Below the pieces are notes generated by a model. It saw nothing but the letters and a program-made list of their open reading frames with translations. It did no database searches and had not been told where the DNA came from. 64,000 nt of DNA from Folioceros fuciformis (Eukaryota; Anthocerotophyta; Anthocerotopsida; Anthocerotales), in assembly GCA_049999805.1 (NCBI GenBank), contig JBNGIO010005925.1, positions 37,673 through 101,672 on the forward strand, written 5' to 3'. The translations under genes were made by a program, and so were the position numbers. This document shows positions 46,493 through 58,392 of the stretch, one piece after another (position 1 is the first letter of the stretch; each line of letters starts with the position of its first letter).

Positions 46493-48474
46493 TCAAAGGT
46501 GCAGGCGGGAATATTCTAAGTGTAAATCGGCCACAGTCCATGCATCCTCCACCGACAAGTCTCCTGCAAAACACGGCACCACGAGTATGAGGCTAGCTAT
46601 CTATGAGGCATGCACTCTAGAAGTGAAAGTAACAGGAGTGATCCGTTACAAAAACCAAGTTTACCAATTTTTTCTCGCCGGAGAGCTGTAAGATGTGCGT
46701 AGCTGTAAGGTGAAGAAGCAAAAAAGTATCAGGTTAGAATGAGAGGACACGAATCTAGCAACTAGTGGACAAGACAAGATTATTCACCAACCTGTTCAAT
46801 GCGAGTCCAACATCTGTGCAAAGTGATCTGATGTAGGTTCCCTTCGAGCAAACTACTCTAAAGTCAACCTCCTGTCTGCAAAACACAAAGAAACGCAGGA
46901 AGCATCATCATCACGCTGAGGTCAGATGAATTAGGATCTCGGGGTATGAAGTGACATCAAACACCTCGCTATACCTGTTTTGCTCGCTTCTAGTCAGTTG
47001 GAACTCAGAGACTGTCACCGTCCTTGCAGGAATGTCCAGTTCTTCTCCTCTCCGAGCTTTCTCATACAGCCTCTCTCCTTTCACCTGATAATATCGCTTC
47101 GCTGTGAATTTACCTTAAATCTGGACAGAGATCTGGACAGGGTCAGGGCTATCAAAGGATACTCACCTTAATGGCCGAGTACATGGGTGGAACTTGCAAG
47201 ATCTCTCCTAAGAACTTGTGTGCTGCTGCTTCTAAGTCGGTGTCTTGTATGTGCTCCCATGGTAGCCTATTGCTAACCTGCAAAGCCAGACTGTTCCCAA
47301 CTATCAGAGCCCTGCATCATTAACTGACACAGATTGCCATCTCGGATCTCAAGGAATATTCAGCAAAAAAGAGCGCGACAACTACCTCGGTGTCAGCATC
47401 TGCTGAGGGCGTCAGCTCTCCGAGACGAAGTGTACCACTGTAAACTTTTGTCATGGCTTGATATCTGCAGAGAAAGAAGGATGAGTCAATGGATGCTCAG
47501 GCAAGGGCAAAAAGTTTTCCCCAACGAGCCTCACAGGACTCTTCGTACCTGTCCACTACTTTCGTTGCTTTTCCTAGACACAGGATCAACAGCCCCGTTG
47601 CCATGGGATCCAGAGTGCCAGCATGTCCAACCTGCCAATAGCCACCTTTAACAGGATGCATTGACGTTCAAGAAGTCAACGGCGATCCATTGCCTCCTAA
47701 CATGATATGGCAGCAGTTCAGACTACATTGCAGCAAGCAGAAACCAGACTGCACGTCAGACTACATTGAAGCAAGCAGAAACCAGACTACAGTTAAGACT
47801 ACATTGCAGCAAGCAGAAACCGGACTAGCGATTGCTGGTGACTATAGGACAACCCATTTCGTGCAACGCGTACCTTCTTGACTTTTGTCAAGCTTCTCAA
47901 CTTCGCACAAACTGCAAAAGATGTCCAGCCTACATTTGAGCCAACATATGAGACAGGAGCCATGCGATGGAAAACATCGGACAACACATCCTGTCCAATG
48001 TCGGAAATTGCTTGCACCTTTTGGCTTGTCAATGAGAACAGCGGTGCCTGTAGGCCCATCCCAGTCCTTGGGGATCCTGGAGTGACGTTTCAAAAGTAAA
48101 GGCTTGGTGAAAGGAGGAGGTGAGAATGTCCTCGGCAAGCTAGGATTCGGCTCTTTTACAGGTGACTCGGATTGCAAACTTGTGCCGGCATCGCTGAAAC
48201 GAGATTCCTTGCCACATTCCGGCTTGCAAACATTATGCCTGCTTGAAATCCGCCAAATACGATTTCCTCCAAAGTGCCTGACGCCCTTGACCCGCAACCA
48301 CGCACTTCGACAGTAGGGATAACCGCGATCTTGTGCCTCTCTACCCTTCCCGCTTCGATTGAAACATGTCACATCCAACGACCATTGCAACCTACCGCTT
48401 CCCAAGTGCTGCACCTTGCGAGCGGAAAAGAGGGAAGAAGCATAGCCGCAACCGAGTCCGGGAACACGCAACAT
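46493..48474 (-). CDS. TruB-family tRNA pseudouridine-55 synthase, probably organellar
   Basis: Nine exons fit by phase: 48474-48018, 47929-47874, 47631-47549, 47464-47386, 47277-47167, 47084-46975, 46875-46792, 46702-46665 and 46563-46493, giving 362 residues. The TruB core is clear: [40 protein letters not shown] with the catalytic Asp of [65 protein letters not shown] and [20 protein letters not shown]. The enzyme isomerises U55 in the T-loop of tRNA. The ~140-residue N-terminal extension begins [20 protein letters not shown], basic and Ser-rich, which suggests an organellar presequence. The open frame continues upstream of the ATG, so an earlier start is possible. Introns run from about 70 to 240 nt. 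Confidence 0.93.
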
Positions 48475-48921
48475 TGCAGTGATGGCGGCGAGGCTGAGCT
48501 CGGCCACTACCAGGTTCAGTATCACAACTACGAATCAACACAGCTCGAAACCCGCGCACACATTCAATCCCGGAAATTTGTCGACAACGCAAAGCTGGAG
48601 ACAGCAGTGGCTCGTCGAAGTGATCTCCTGAGAAACCCGATGCAATCCACGCAAATGTATCTTCCATCGAGGGAAAATTTATAACTCCGAAAAGAGGTTG
48701 TGAGTGCATCACTGTCAATCAGAAATTGCGCAAGGTTGGTACCAGCTATGCCTGGCTTCTATTCTAACTCCCGAGTCTGAACCTATTTCCTCTCCAGTCA
48801 TGAAATGGTCCAAACTTGCACAAATGCTGATGCGCTTCGATCCACTACAAAAAAAGCCATAGTTGTGATATGGCAATTGTTGACTGGACAAGGCGAGGAG
48901 TCAAAATTGCAGAGATACAGC
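48475..48921. other. Spacer between TruB gene and CYP40 gene
   Basis: Contains the TruB promoter and 5' UTR and the CYP40 3' UTR. No other feature seen. Confidence 0.5.
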
Positions 48922-51174
48922 TTAGGCGAACATCCTTGCGTACGCTTGCCGTTCCTTGGCTTGCCGTTCCTGAATCTGCAATGGACAGTTTCAGGGTGTG
49001 AGACGGCTGATAAGCAACAGAAATTGCTCATGACCCCAAAGTGTACGAGTACGGTTACCTTCTTCTTGGCAGCACTTAGCTCACGTTTAATTTCCACTGA
49101 GATGGCGCGAGATAGAGGAGAGTTAAGGTTCTGACTTGCCCAAAAAGTGGAAGCATCATTCCAAATCCAGCGCACAGCACAGGTGTAGACCTACCGTGAT
49201 TCGGGACCAGCTGGGACGCTTTTGTTAGACTCTTGACTGCAGAATCCCAGTCCAGTAAAGCCATATGAGCCTGTACATAACAAGACAGAGAACAGTCATA
49301 TCCACAAACGTCGCGTGGTTGAGGAGTTCACACGAAACAGACATACCTGCCCTTGACGGAACAAAGCTTTCACATTATCCTCTCCACTGTGAAGGGCAAG
49401 CTCACAATCAGTAAGCGCACCCTGAGCGTCTCCTATTTTCAACTTGCAGGCCTATCATCAGCATCAGGACCTTGGGTTAGAGGAGCGAAGGAGCTCTTGA
49501 TTACCAAAAGATCAGGTATTGATAATCATTTCGCTAAATAAATGAGAAGTCATCCACAACAAGGAGACCAGCTATAAGCTAGAAATAATTAGACTACGTA
49601 CTGCACTGTTGGTGAGGACGGTCGCCTTTATTTTCCTGAACATGTTGCTCTTTTCTGTCCACACAAGAGAACAAACAGTCAGAAATTGGTCCAGGAGATA
49701 CTTTGCACTTTCTCCCATACAATGTGGAAGTAAAAGACGCTATAACCAACGTTTTGAAACAATGATCACCACCTAGAGCAAACAATTTGTTAACCTACAG
49801 CAAACGGGAATCGACAACAATCTTTTGGCAAAACACTTCCGCTAAGGCAACTAAAAGCACACAGCAAATCTCAAAGAATCACACAAGAGTAACTCGAGAT
49901 GACAGACCTTCGTCGACCTCCTCCTTCTCCCAGCAAACATCGAGGTACCGCAAAGCTTTTCGGTATTTGCGGATGGCCATCTTGTAGTCCCCTTTCTGAC
50001 ATAAAGGAAGCCAATGTCAGCAGAAATTGGAGTGTAAGCAGAGGTTCGTCAAGGACAAAAGGCAACTGAGGTGTCCAAAAGTGAGGAGTACCTTAAAATA
50101 CTCATTTCCAAAAGTCTTCGCCGATTCAACAGCAGCTATCCACCAAGCAGTAAGAGGGGGCTGCTCATCTAGGTCCTGCGGGTAATCTGGATACGTATCC
50201 CCGTCCTGGAAGAAACCTGCAACTCCATCATCCACACCCTCAGCTAGCTCTCCGCAACCAGCAATCAAAACATCCTTCAAAGGCCTATTAGTGTTCTCAT
50301 CAATCTTGGTGTGCTCAATACTCCGAACTACTCCCATGCCCTTCAACACCTTGCCAAACACCACATGTTTCCCATCTAGGTGCTGCGTGCGTGTAGTGGT
50401 GATAAAAAACTGTGAGCCGTTTGTGTTAGGTCCTGCGTTGGCCATCGACAGAATCCCTTTGCGCTCGTGTTTGAGTATGAAGTTCTCATCCTCGAACTTC
50501 GCCCCATAAATCGATTCGCCGCCTGTCCCGTCTCGTGCTGAAAAGTCCCCGCCTTGGATCATAAACCCCTTGATAACCCTGTGAAATGGAACGCCCTGCA
50601 ACACGATTCGCAACAAACGATTTGTCGGCTAGAACTGAGCTAGACCACCGCTTGGATAACAACTGACACTTAAATCCATCCAACTGCAAGTACAAACACA
50701 AATTAAACCCGCGGCCTTCGACAAGACTAGAAGGGAAGCCCAACGGGAGTCATCTCCTGTCCCGCCGGGAACACCGGTGCAACAACATGTACACTTCATA
50801 GGCGTCTTTCCCCAACCCTTCCCGAGGCAAGTGCTGAGCCGGACTGCTTTAGCTCAACGTTATGAAGCAGCGACGACAGGAAGCGCAACGAGAGCATATC
50901 CCCGACGCTCTCTGCACAAATTCTCCCAAACAAATGCAGCAAGAAAAACCGGAGGAACAAATTGCATGCTGCGCTGCAAATTTTGATGCGGTACCTTGAA
51001 GTGCAGAGGACAGCCAGTGATTTCCCCGACTCCTTTCTCGCCAGTGCATAAGGCACGAAAATTTTCAGCCGTCTTCGGCACAACGTCAGCAAAGAGCTCC
51101 ACCACAATGCGGCCCTCAAGTTCTTCGCCAATACTGATGTCAAAGAAACAACGCGGGTTGGAGGCAGCCGCCAT
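48922..51174 (-). CDS. CYP40: Cyclophilin 40-type peptidyl-prolyl isomerase with TPR domain
   Basis: Eight exons fit by phase: 51174-50995, 50595-50092, 49995-49908, 49654-49602, 49451-49347, 49270-49195, 49096-49059 and 48975-48922, giving 365 residues, the normal CYP40 length. Residues 1 to about 175 form the cyclophilin domain: [40 protein letters not shown] with the catalytic Arg, [20 protein letters not shown] and [19 protein letters not shown]. The rest holds TPR helices ([60 protein letters not shown]) that bind the HSP90 C-terminus, then a basic tail. In plants CYP40 (SQUINT) promotes AGO1 loading with HSP90. The ATG at 51174 follows a GTG in frame and leaves the family's usual N-terminus. 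Confidence 0.95.
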
Positions 51175-51770
51175 CACCACGAGCTTGCCGCCGCGCCAAC
51201 CGTTCCACTCGCCGCACTAGCGCATGAAGCCCGCTCGCAGGAGGGCCTAGACTACCGGCCTGCCTGACTCTCTCAAGTATGTGAAGAAGCCGAAATATTC
51301 CTCCACTCCAGCAGAGCTGCAGAGCATTCGCAACCTCGGGACGCGCACCCTCGCCGCACTACTTTGCTTTGCTCTGCTCTACTCTGCCCGGCTCTGGGTC
51401 CTCGGCACTCCGCTTCTGCTGACAAGAATCCCGGACCGGTCTCACGCCTGCATCTCCAGCGCGCAGCCTCACAATCCTTCTGGCAGCTTCACGCTCCTTC
51501 CGCCACCATGGCGGACTGCAACGATGCCCCCTGTGCTATTCCCGCGCCCGACCTATAAATCCCCTTGCACCGTACAAGGCGCAGCGGGCCCGTCAGGCGA
51601 GCTAGACAGGTCAGAGTGCACCCGAGCGACCATTACGACTCGGCGCCCGGCCTACCCGTGCCAGCGTCGCCGCCGGCTGCGCTTTGTCTGACGGAAGACG
51701 GCAAGCTCGGCCGCTGTCCCTGGACAGGCGCGATCAGCCCACCCGCTCAACAACTTCCCTCCTTGCGCCA
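51175..51770. promoter_or_regulatory. Divergent region upstream of CYP40 with TATA-like box
   Basis: No clear gene. CCTATAAATCC at about 51551 is a good plus-strand TATA box, and no ATG follows it until 51771. Confidence 0.45.
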
Positions 51771-52022
51771 ATGAAGGTTCTGGATCCCCGTGGGAAGCCC
51801 AAGGGTTGGCGCCGGAGAGTGGCGTGGAGGTATCTCCTGGCAGCTTTGGATAATATGCATCACCGACGTGGCCGTTTCAAATGCCATGTAAACACACTTC
51901 TCTCCGCTTGCTTTCTTAAATGGCCAAGAATCTGACAATCCTCTACAAAGGGGTGAAAATTTGTGCAGGTACCTAAAGATGGGATGAACCCAACGCATAA
52001 TTGCTGGTTGGGTACATTGTAG
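51771..52022 (+). CDS. Possible small two-exon gene, unknown function
   Basis: A 39-codon exon (51771-51887) joined in phase 0 to an 18-codon exon (51969-52022), across an 81-nt intron beginning GTAAAC and ending TTGTGCAG, would give a 56-residue protein. It starts MKVLDPRGKPKGWRRRVAWR and is strongly basic. The ATG is the first one after a TATA-like box at about 51551. I do not recognise the product. Chance cannot be excluded at this length. Confidence 0.4.
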
Positions 52023-52088
52023 AACGAAACGCGTTTCAAAAATTGGTCTACGAGACCGTCGTTCACCGCATTTGTTAGATCTGATCAG

Positions 52089-54213
52089 TTAGCCCCCCAC
52101 TGTTTTTGAGAAGTGATCCTGTAGGTCCACAATGTCTGCCAGGACACCGGCAGCAGTGGTTTTATTTCCTGCGCCAGATCCTTGGATTACCAGGGGAGAA
52201 GGGCTGTAGCATTTGCTGTATATCTCAATCTGTATGCAAGCGTGTGTCAGGAAAGATGGACGACTGAGAACATTATCCGTGAGGAGGATTTGACACTTGA
52301 GGGTGTAACCGATAATGGTATACCAGATTGTTGCTGCCCGACAGACGACCGAGCGGGGAATCCTTTAGCACATCCACTAGGCCGGCTTTGCATCTGTCCC
52401 GATCCATGGCTTAGTGGTTAGCTGTAAACAAGCAAGCTGTGGGCTAGGGACAAGCCGGTGAGAAAATAACTCACTTCTTGTCTTCCACGGTGGCAACGTA
52501 TCTCAACACACAGCCTTTGGATGTGGCAGTGGCAACACGGGCTTGCATGGCTGCATCCAGGGAGGGGAGGCCTGTGTCCAGGAACTCGGTAATTGACAAG
52601 TGGGCTGGCCCCAGGTTGTCGGGGTACATGCTCTCCACCTGTTGAAGAATTGAATTGTGAGTAGATGGGAAAGAACCATTGTCCCCTCGTTTGGCCTCGT
52701 CCAGACAAGGCGTACCTCAACATCTGTCATTGTGATCCGCCAGCCCATGATGCGTGCCATGATAAGGGCCTGCAACCAGGTTACTGTCAAACTGCTTCTG
52801 TTTTCAGGTTCTCCACAGATCCTGGTATGAGATACCTAGTGATGATGCGTACCTTCCTTGCCACGTCCATACCACTGAGATCATCACGAGGATCTACAGA
52901 CACACATTCTCGGAAAGGGTTTTGTCATTGCTTTGAATCTTGACCCCGCACCAACATGTGCTTTTGCTGCTCTACTTCCACAGTTGGAGAGTACCTGGTT
53001 CTGTATATCCGAGAGCTTTGGCTGATTGCACGACATCACTAAAACGCCGCCCTTCCTGCAGGCCGCTCATAACATACCCCAGAGTACCTGCAACATGCAT
53101 GTTGAACAACATTCAAAGACTGCAGCTACTTACTCCTTGGCCTCTTGACATTGCTTATGTGAAGGCGCTTCAAACGAGCACATAATTACCACTGAGTGCG
53201 CCGATCACACGATAAACAGCATCACCAGCAGCAATAGCACGATTTAAGGACACAATCACAGGCAGTCCAGCACCAACCTGTTCATCCAAGCATGTTCCAC
53301 ACATCAGGTAAAAATCACAAAGGTTATGCAGACATGCAACTGACATGCGACTGCTCACAACCCTACAGTTGATTCGCATCGGAAGCGACTGCTCGCCGAG
53401 ACTTTGTCAAACAGTTCCTGCCGTCACCAGCATGTCATCAGCAGACAGATCACCATCACTCCGTTCAGCTGGATGAGACTTCGAGGGACACACAAACAAT
53501 GTCTCACCAGAGACCCTGTGATTGGCTTCTTATTTGCAAGAACCACACAGCAACCTCCACTGATTGCTTCAGCAAGCAAGTCCCCGGTTTCGTCACTTGC
53601 TGTGCAGTCAACAATAACTAAATCTGTGGCGACGGGCGTGGATTAGTAGCACAACCACGTGAGACACTTCCACAAAGCTGCACTCACATATTCTCACCAC
53701 CGGACAGAAATTCATCTCGTATCCTCTGCATCACCACCACCAGGTCGCTAGACTGCAACTCCAGGGACTCAATCCGTACCTCTCCTGCATCAACACCAAG
53801 GCACCTTAAGTCCTGCTAGTGGATGCCTGCAAGGGATGTCATCCCAATCCTGTGGGATCACATCTCACAGAATTGATACATAATTGTGTACCCGAGTCAA
53901 GAGGCAGGCCAGCTGCTTTGGCTAAAAGAATTCGATGAAGAGCACCATCGTCAATTCCCTTGTCTCGTCGACTCCAAACAGCAGAGCGACTGTCCATCAC
54001 TCCGACCACTGCCAAATGAAGACCCTGTTGAATTTCTCGGATCAGCAATAAATCTGATGCAACCCGCAAGGACAAGTGGCATGCTGAGCTGGTGCTGGAG
54101 ACATTGAGCACCTTTTTCAAGGCGTGCTCCTGTCTGGTTGCCAGTATGGCAAGAAGCAACTCCTGGCCAACACCACCACATCCCAAGAGCAATACCGGGA
54201 TCTTCGTCATCAT
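52089..54213 (-). CDS. Homoserine dehydrogenase, monofunctional
   Basis: A multi-exon minus-strand gene starts at ATG 54213 and ends with TAA at 52089. Exon 1 is 54213-54112 (IPVLLLGCGGVGQELLLAIL, the nucleotide-binding Gly motif) and exon 2 is 54024-53892; exon 3 starts at 53784. Later landmarks are LVIVDCTASDETGDLLAEAI, CCVVLANKKPITG (the NKKP signature), ESTVGAGLPVIVSLNRAIAA, GYVMSGLQEGRRFSDVVQSA, DPRDDLSGMDVARKALIMAR and, at the end, VIQGSGAGNKTTAAGVLADI. The enzyme reduces aspartate semialdehyde to homoserine for threonine, methionine and isoleucine. No aspartate kinase domain precedes it, unlike the bifunctional plastid enzyme, and no transit peptide is seen. Splice sites between 53.7 and 52.2 kb were not all fixed. 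Confidence 0.92.
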
Positions 54214-54546
54214 TGACGCCGGCTTTGCTGACTAGCAAACTTCGCCCAAAGACAGCCCCTCCCTCGTAAGCGTCTTCCCAGTCATGCAGCCATTCCTTAG
54301 GACTTGCCTTCCGCGTGATACCAGGCTCCACGACGGCTGGTTTGCCTTCGGCTACGGTAAGCCAGCCGTTCGAGTTCACGAAAGGATACCAACGCGAGGC
54401 TTACAGAGTGTACGGAGAAATGATCGACCTGCCCGAGCTACATGAGAATCGACGGTTGGAGACAAGTCGCCGGAAACTGGAATGAATGCACGACGCCCGC
54501 CCCACTTACACAATAGAGCACGTCTACAGAAAACGGGGTAGGTAAT
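54214..54546. other. Spacer between homoserine dehydrogenase and small membrane protein gene
   Basis: Contains the dehydrogenase promoter. No coding feature supported. Confidence 0.5.
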
Positions 54547-55654
54547 TCAATCACGCGAAACTTGATCCTTAGATCCTCTCCTCAAGTTCGAAACATCATT
54601 CGTTCCTGACCTTAAGTGGGAAACATATTGCCTCAAGCTAGACTTAGATGGAATGAGTTTCTGTGAAGACGCTTGAAGGAGTTTTTGCTGCTGCTTTTGG
54701 AACTTCTTCATTGCAGACCATCGTCCACCCCGCCAACCAAGCCCATACCTGGCAGGACGAAGGAATTATGAGGCAATCCCAACACACAGAAATTGCGAGA
54801 AGATGAGCCTTCCGATCCAAATGGAAGATGCCAGTTTATCTTGACATACCCTATCACCAGCGTCGTTCCAGCAGTTGCCGCACACGCCGTATAGCTCACT
54901 CCTGTGTACGTCAATGCTTGCACCTGTGCCTCCTCCAAGTGATGAACCGTTGCCATCTGCCAGCACCATCAGCATCAGTGCCAAGGAGGTAAAAAGATTC
55001 AGGTAAACCTCCCGGGATGCTTTCTACGAATGCGAGACTTGAAGAGAAGAGAAGAGAAGAGGCCTTACAACTTGCTCAATGGAATTTAGGCGATCCTCCA
55101 CCTTCTTTTGGTGAACCTGACGGGCGGTGTATCCTGCACATTAGGGCAGCAACGGCCATTCAGGTAACCAAATAAACAAGACAGGTAGCTAGGTGCAGAT
55201 GAAAAACACCGTCGACTTCAAGGGGAAGACCACGGATACAAGACAGGCAAGCTCCTCACCAGCCCATGCTGCCCCAGCTGACGCTAAGGATGCGCTGATA
55301 GTAAAAGCCACACTGTTTTTCTCGAAGACGGCCTGTTCCACCAGCAATTCACCATCAGCATAGCCTGGCGCTGCTTAGATGGCGTGCCCCTAACCATGAG
55401 CATCACATCAACAGCTAACCAGATCTGGAAGCAGCAAGCAGTAGAGTGAATTCAGCCGCTATCCCGGGAACGAAAGTGGTGGCAATTTGACAAGACAAGC
55501 ATCCCACCTTGACGGCAGTGTACGTATCCAAAAAGGAAGTCTTGGCGACGACATAGCGTGCCACCAGCCTGTCCTTGACTGCTTGCATCGCCCCCGTGCC
55601 TCCAGCGCTTGCAATCTTCCTTCTTAGCTCACTCACCAGGATTGCACGCGGCAT
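54547..55654 (-). CDS. Small membrane protein of unknown function
   Basis: Five exons fit by phase: 55654-55508, 55332-55260, 55133-55069, 54956-54850 and 54748-54547, giving 197 residues. The order is a short basic N-terminus (MPRAILVSELRRKIASAGG), then a hydrophobic Ala-rich stretch (VAFTISASLASAGAAWAGYT), a charged helix (RQVHQKKVEDRLNSIEQVM), a second hydrophobic stretch (YTGVSYTACAATAGTTLVIG), and a Lys/Gln/Ser-rich tail (MKKFQKQQQKLLQASSQKLI) of about 60 residues. This looks like a two-span protein with a central coiled coil, possibly of an organelle membrane. I recognise no family. Intron 3 carries a (GAAGA)n run. Confidence 0.7.
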
Positions 55655-57056
55655 CCTTGCTCAACATATGCCCCAAAATTTGACCTCTGCAAGACCGCGA
55701 TGGCCGTAGCGATTCCACATTCGAGACCATTCCGCATGCCCGCACGCTACATTTTTACATGCTGCCTTCATTCTTTTGCTGGCTGCCCACTGTCATCCTT
55801 TAGGGCAACCTGGGTGCGAATAACCATAGGATTGTATAATAACATTTTTTCCCTTTTGATGTTATTTTTTATTATTATATAATTCCTTTTCTTCGGTTTG
55901 ATTTCTTTGGTTGCTGATTTATTTGTAGTCAAAGTGATAAAAAAAATATAGACTGTATAATTATCTAGACTGACCCAAGACTTTATTAGAAAACAAGAAG
56001 AAAATAAAATTGACTCAAGGCCAATATCTATATATATATATAAAGCTATATATTATGATCTAGGAGTCAAAAGGGTCTACCTACCATTAAAATCATTAAA
56101 GTATTCCCCACATTTGCTTGTCATTCTATGAATTAAATTTGTCAATACCCATTGAAGGGCATTGGGTAAAGGATGTCTAGAGGCCTCTATCCCTTGGCTA
56201 GTATGGGATAGAGGGAGACCAACTCCGTTCTTCCTATTATGGTAAGCTTAGAGCTCCCAACTTTGCATGGGGAGTGTCGAACCTTAAGCCATCCCAATAT
56301 GTCAAATGGGGCCAAACAAAAATCCCTTAGCATCATGAGAGTGACCACAATTTGTTTTCTAAGGCTGTGAAGAGCTTTAGGGTCAAAGGGTTTAGACTTG
56401 AGCCATGGTTGTCAAGAGGAGGCAATGCTAATACTAATGTGCTCCTTAAAGACTAATTTTGAGGAACCTGAGGCGCATATGCTATTTGTGTTAGACGTTT
56501 TACCTCCCCACCTTTGAGAAGTAAGTTTTGGCCTAGTGAGGGCACTATGAAGCATTTTGGGAACTGAGTGCCAAGTACAAGGATGAGAGGCTTTATGGGG
56601 TTCCTTGGTATTCCTAGTGTATTGATAACCCTAATACTGTCCAAAAGTTTGCTAACATGGGTGAATCCTTTTCACTTCTCCTCTAATCCTAGCTTGAAAT
56701 TCCCCAATAGATTTTTTTCATGTGATGGGGCCATGCCTTTTGTTTCATGTTTCAGACCCCTTGTATTCATCTTTCGAGGTGCAAGTGGTTGTGGGGGTCC
56801 ATGTTTTTAGGGCTTAGGGTTTCTTTGGTGGAGAGTAAGCAGTCGTCTTAATAAATTTGTCTTTTGGAGCATCCTTTAACTACATAAAGTTACCATGTCT
56901 CGTTTCTAGGGACGAGGAGCCTTCTAAGTTTCTAGTAACAACGTTTGGTCATAAGATCGCTTGGAACCTTCCTAAGTTTCTGGTATCAACTTTTGGCCGT
57001 AAGGTAAGTTTGCTTAGATGGAGCTATGCCCTCCATTCCAAAAGGAGGCAAGCCCA

Positions 57057-57315
57057 CTTTATGTCCCAAACTATCATCTTTGAGAGCAAGCTAAAGTAGA
57101 GACATGCCTTATCTTGAGAAGAGCCCAATTTATGTCCCAGACTATTGTAAAAGTCTGGGACACTATCATCTTTGACAAGAAGCTCAAGTAGAGACATGTA
57201 TTATCCCAATTTATGTCCCAGACTATCATCTTTGACAAGAAGCTCATGTAGAGACATGTCTTATCCTAAGGGAAGAAGCTCAAGTAGAGACATGTCTTAT
57301 CCTGAGGGAAGCTGA
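57057..57315. repeat. Imperfect tandem repeat, unit about 72-80 bp
   Basis: TTTATGTCCCAGACTATCAT..AGTAGAGACATGTCTTATCC recurs about three and a half times. One unit contains an inserted hairpin, GTCCCAGACT..AGTCTGGGAC. Confidence 0.85.
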
Positions 57316-57634
57316 TCAGCCTTATGATCCGGGTAGGCATCCAGGTCCTCTTATATTTGGTTGGTTTATTAGTTGTTGGGCAACGGAAGCTCTTTCAATA
57401 TCAACTGAGTTGTGGCAAAGCTAAATATCTAGTAACGTATTCCACCATTGTTAGCACATGTCTTGATGAATTTCAAGCATCTATATTTTGACAGTAATGA
57501 GCCTCCGGATTACAGGCCAGAGGAGGCACTTTTTTCATGGGAGGTAATCCAACCAGGTAGTCATAAAAGTTAGGAGGGGCCTTTAAGATAGCACTTTGAT
57601 CCCAAATGCACAAGCAAGATAGGCCTGGGAGGGT

Positions 57635-57740
57635 CCATGTTTCTTCTCCCCCTATTTGGGTAGACCCTACATTGATTCTTCTCCCACTATTTGGGTAGAC
57701 CTTGCATTGTTTCCTTTCTCCCTATTTGGATAGACCCTGC
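57635..57740. repeat. Imperfect tandem repeat, about 40-45 bp
   Basis: CTCCCCCTATTTGGGTAGAC and close variants recur three times. Confidence 0.8.
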
Positions 57741-58134
57741 ATAGCAACAGCTTCGCATGGTAGTTTACAAGCAACATCAGAAACAAAAGCTAAATCTGCA
57801 AGGCTTGGTCCTTAGTGGCAACGTACATGACCATGACTGGCGCTTCGGGTTTCGTGCCTTCAATTACTTTGTAGTGACGAATAGCGCCAGGCATGCTGGG
57901 CATCCACGAAGGGGCAAGCTCTTCGGCTTCACACTAGCAAGCGACATCTTCTGTGGCAGGGAAGGTACCCCTTCCCTCTCTTAGAATAGAATATCCAAGG
58001 TGCTGTGGGAAGCTGCCAGATTAGAGATATTGGGATTACCAGTACAAGCTTTAAGAGGAACAAATTCAGTGCCTCCTCGGGGGTCGTTCCCAAATCTGGA
58101 GGGTGGGGGGTGGGGATGGGGTTTCCATCTATGT

Positions 58135-58234
58135 NNNNNNNNNNNNNNNNNNNNNNNNNNNNNNNNNNNNNNNNNNNNNNNNNNNNNNNNNNNNNNNNNN
58201 NNNNNNNNNNNNNNNNNNNNNNNNNNNNNNNNNN
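58135..58234. other. Assembly gap, 100 N
   Basis: A run of exactly 100 undetermined bases just downstream of the transporter gene. Confidence 1.
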
Positions 58235-58392
58235 CTCTTAAGTCAATTAGTTAGTTCGTTAGTTTGACGTTATCGTCGTCGTCCTCGTGCCTTGTCCTGT
58301 CGAGGGGTGGAGTTCTCTTAAGTCAATTAGTTAGTTCGTTAGTTTGACGTTATCGTCGTCGTCCTCGTGCCTTGTCCTGTCGAGGCTTTTAG
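58235..58392. repeat. 80-bp direct duplication of the transporter 3' end
   Basis: CTCTTAAGTCAATTAGTTAG begins at both 58235 and 58315, and about 70 bp that follow are identical in both. The right copy encodes the C-terminus of the transporter. The left copy touches the N gap. Confidence 0.95.

Larger units (their letters stand above)
55655..58134. other. AT-rich repeat region
   Basis: No gene recognised. Base composition turns AT-rich past 55.8 kb and there are several tandem repeats. No retroelement domain could be read. The stretch ends at an assembly gap. Confidence 0.5.
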
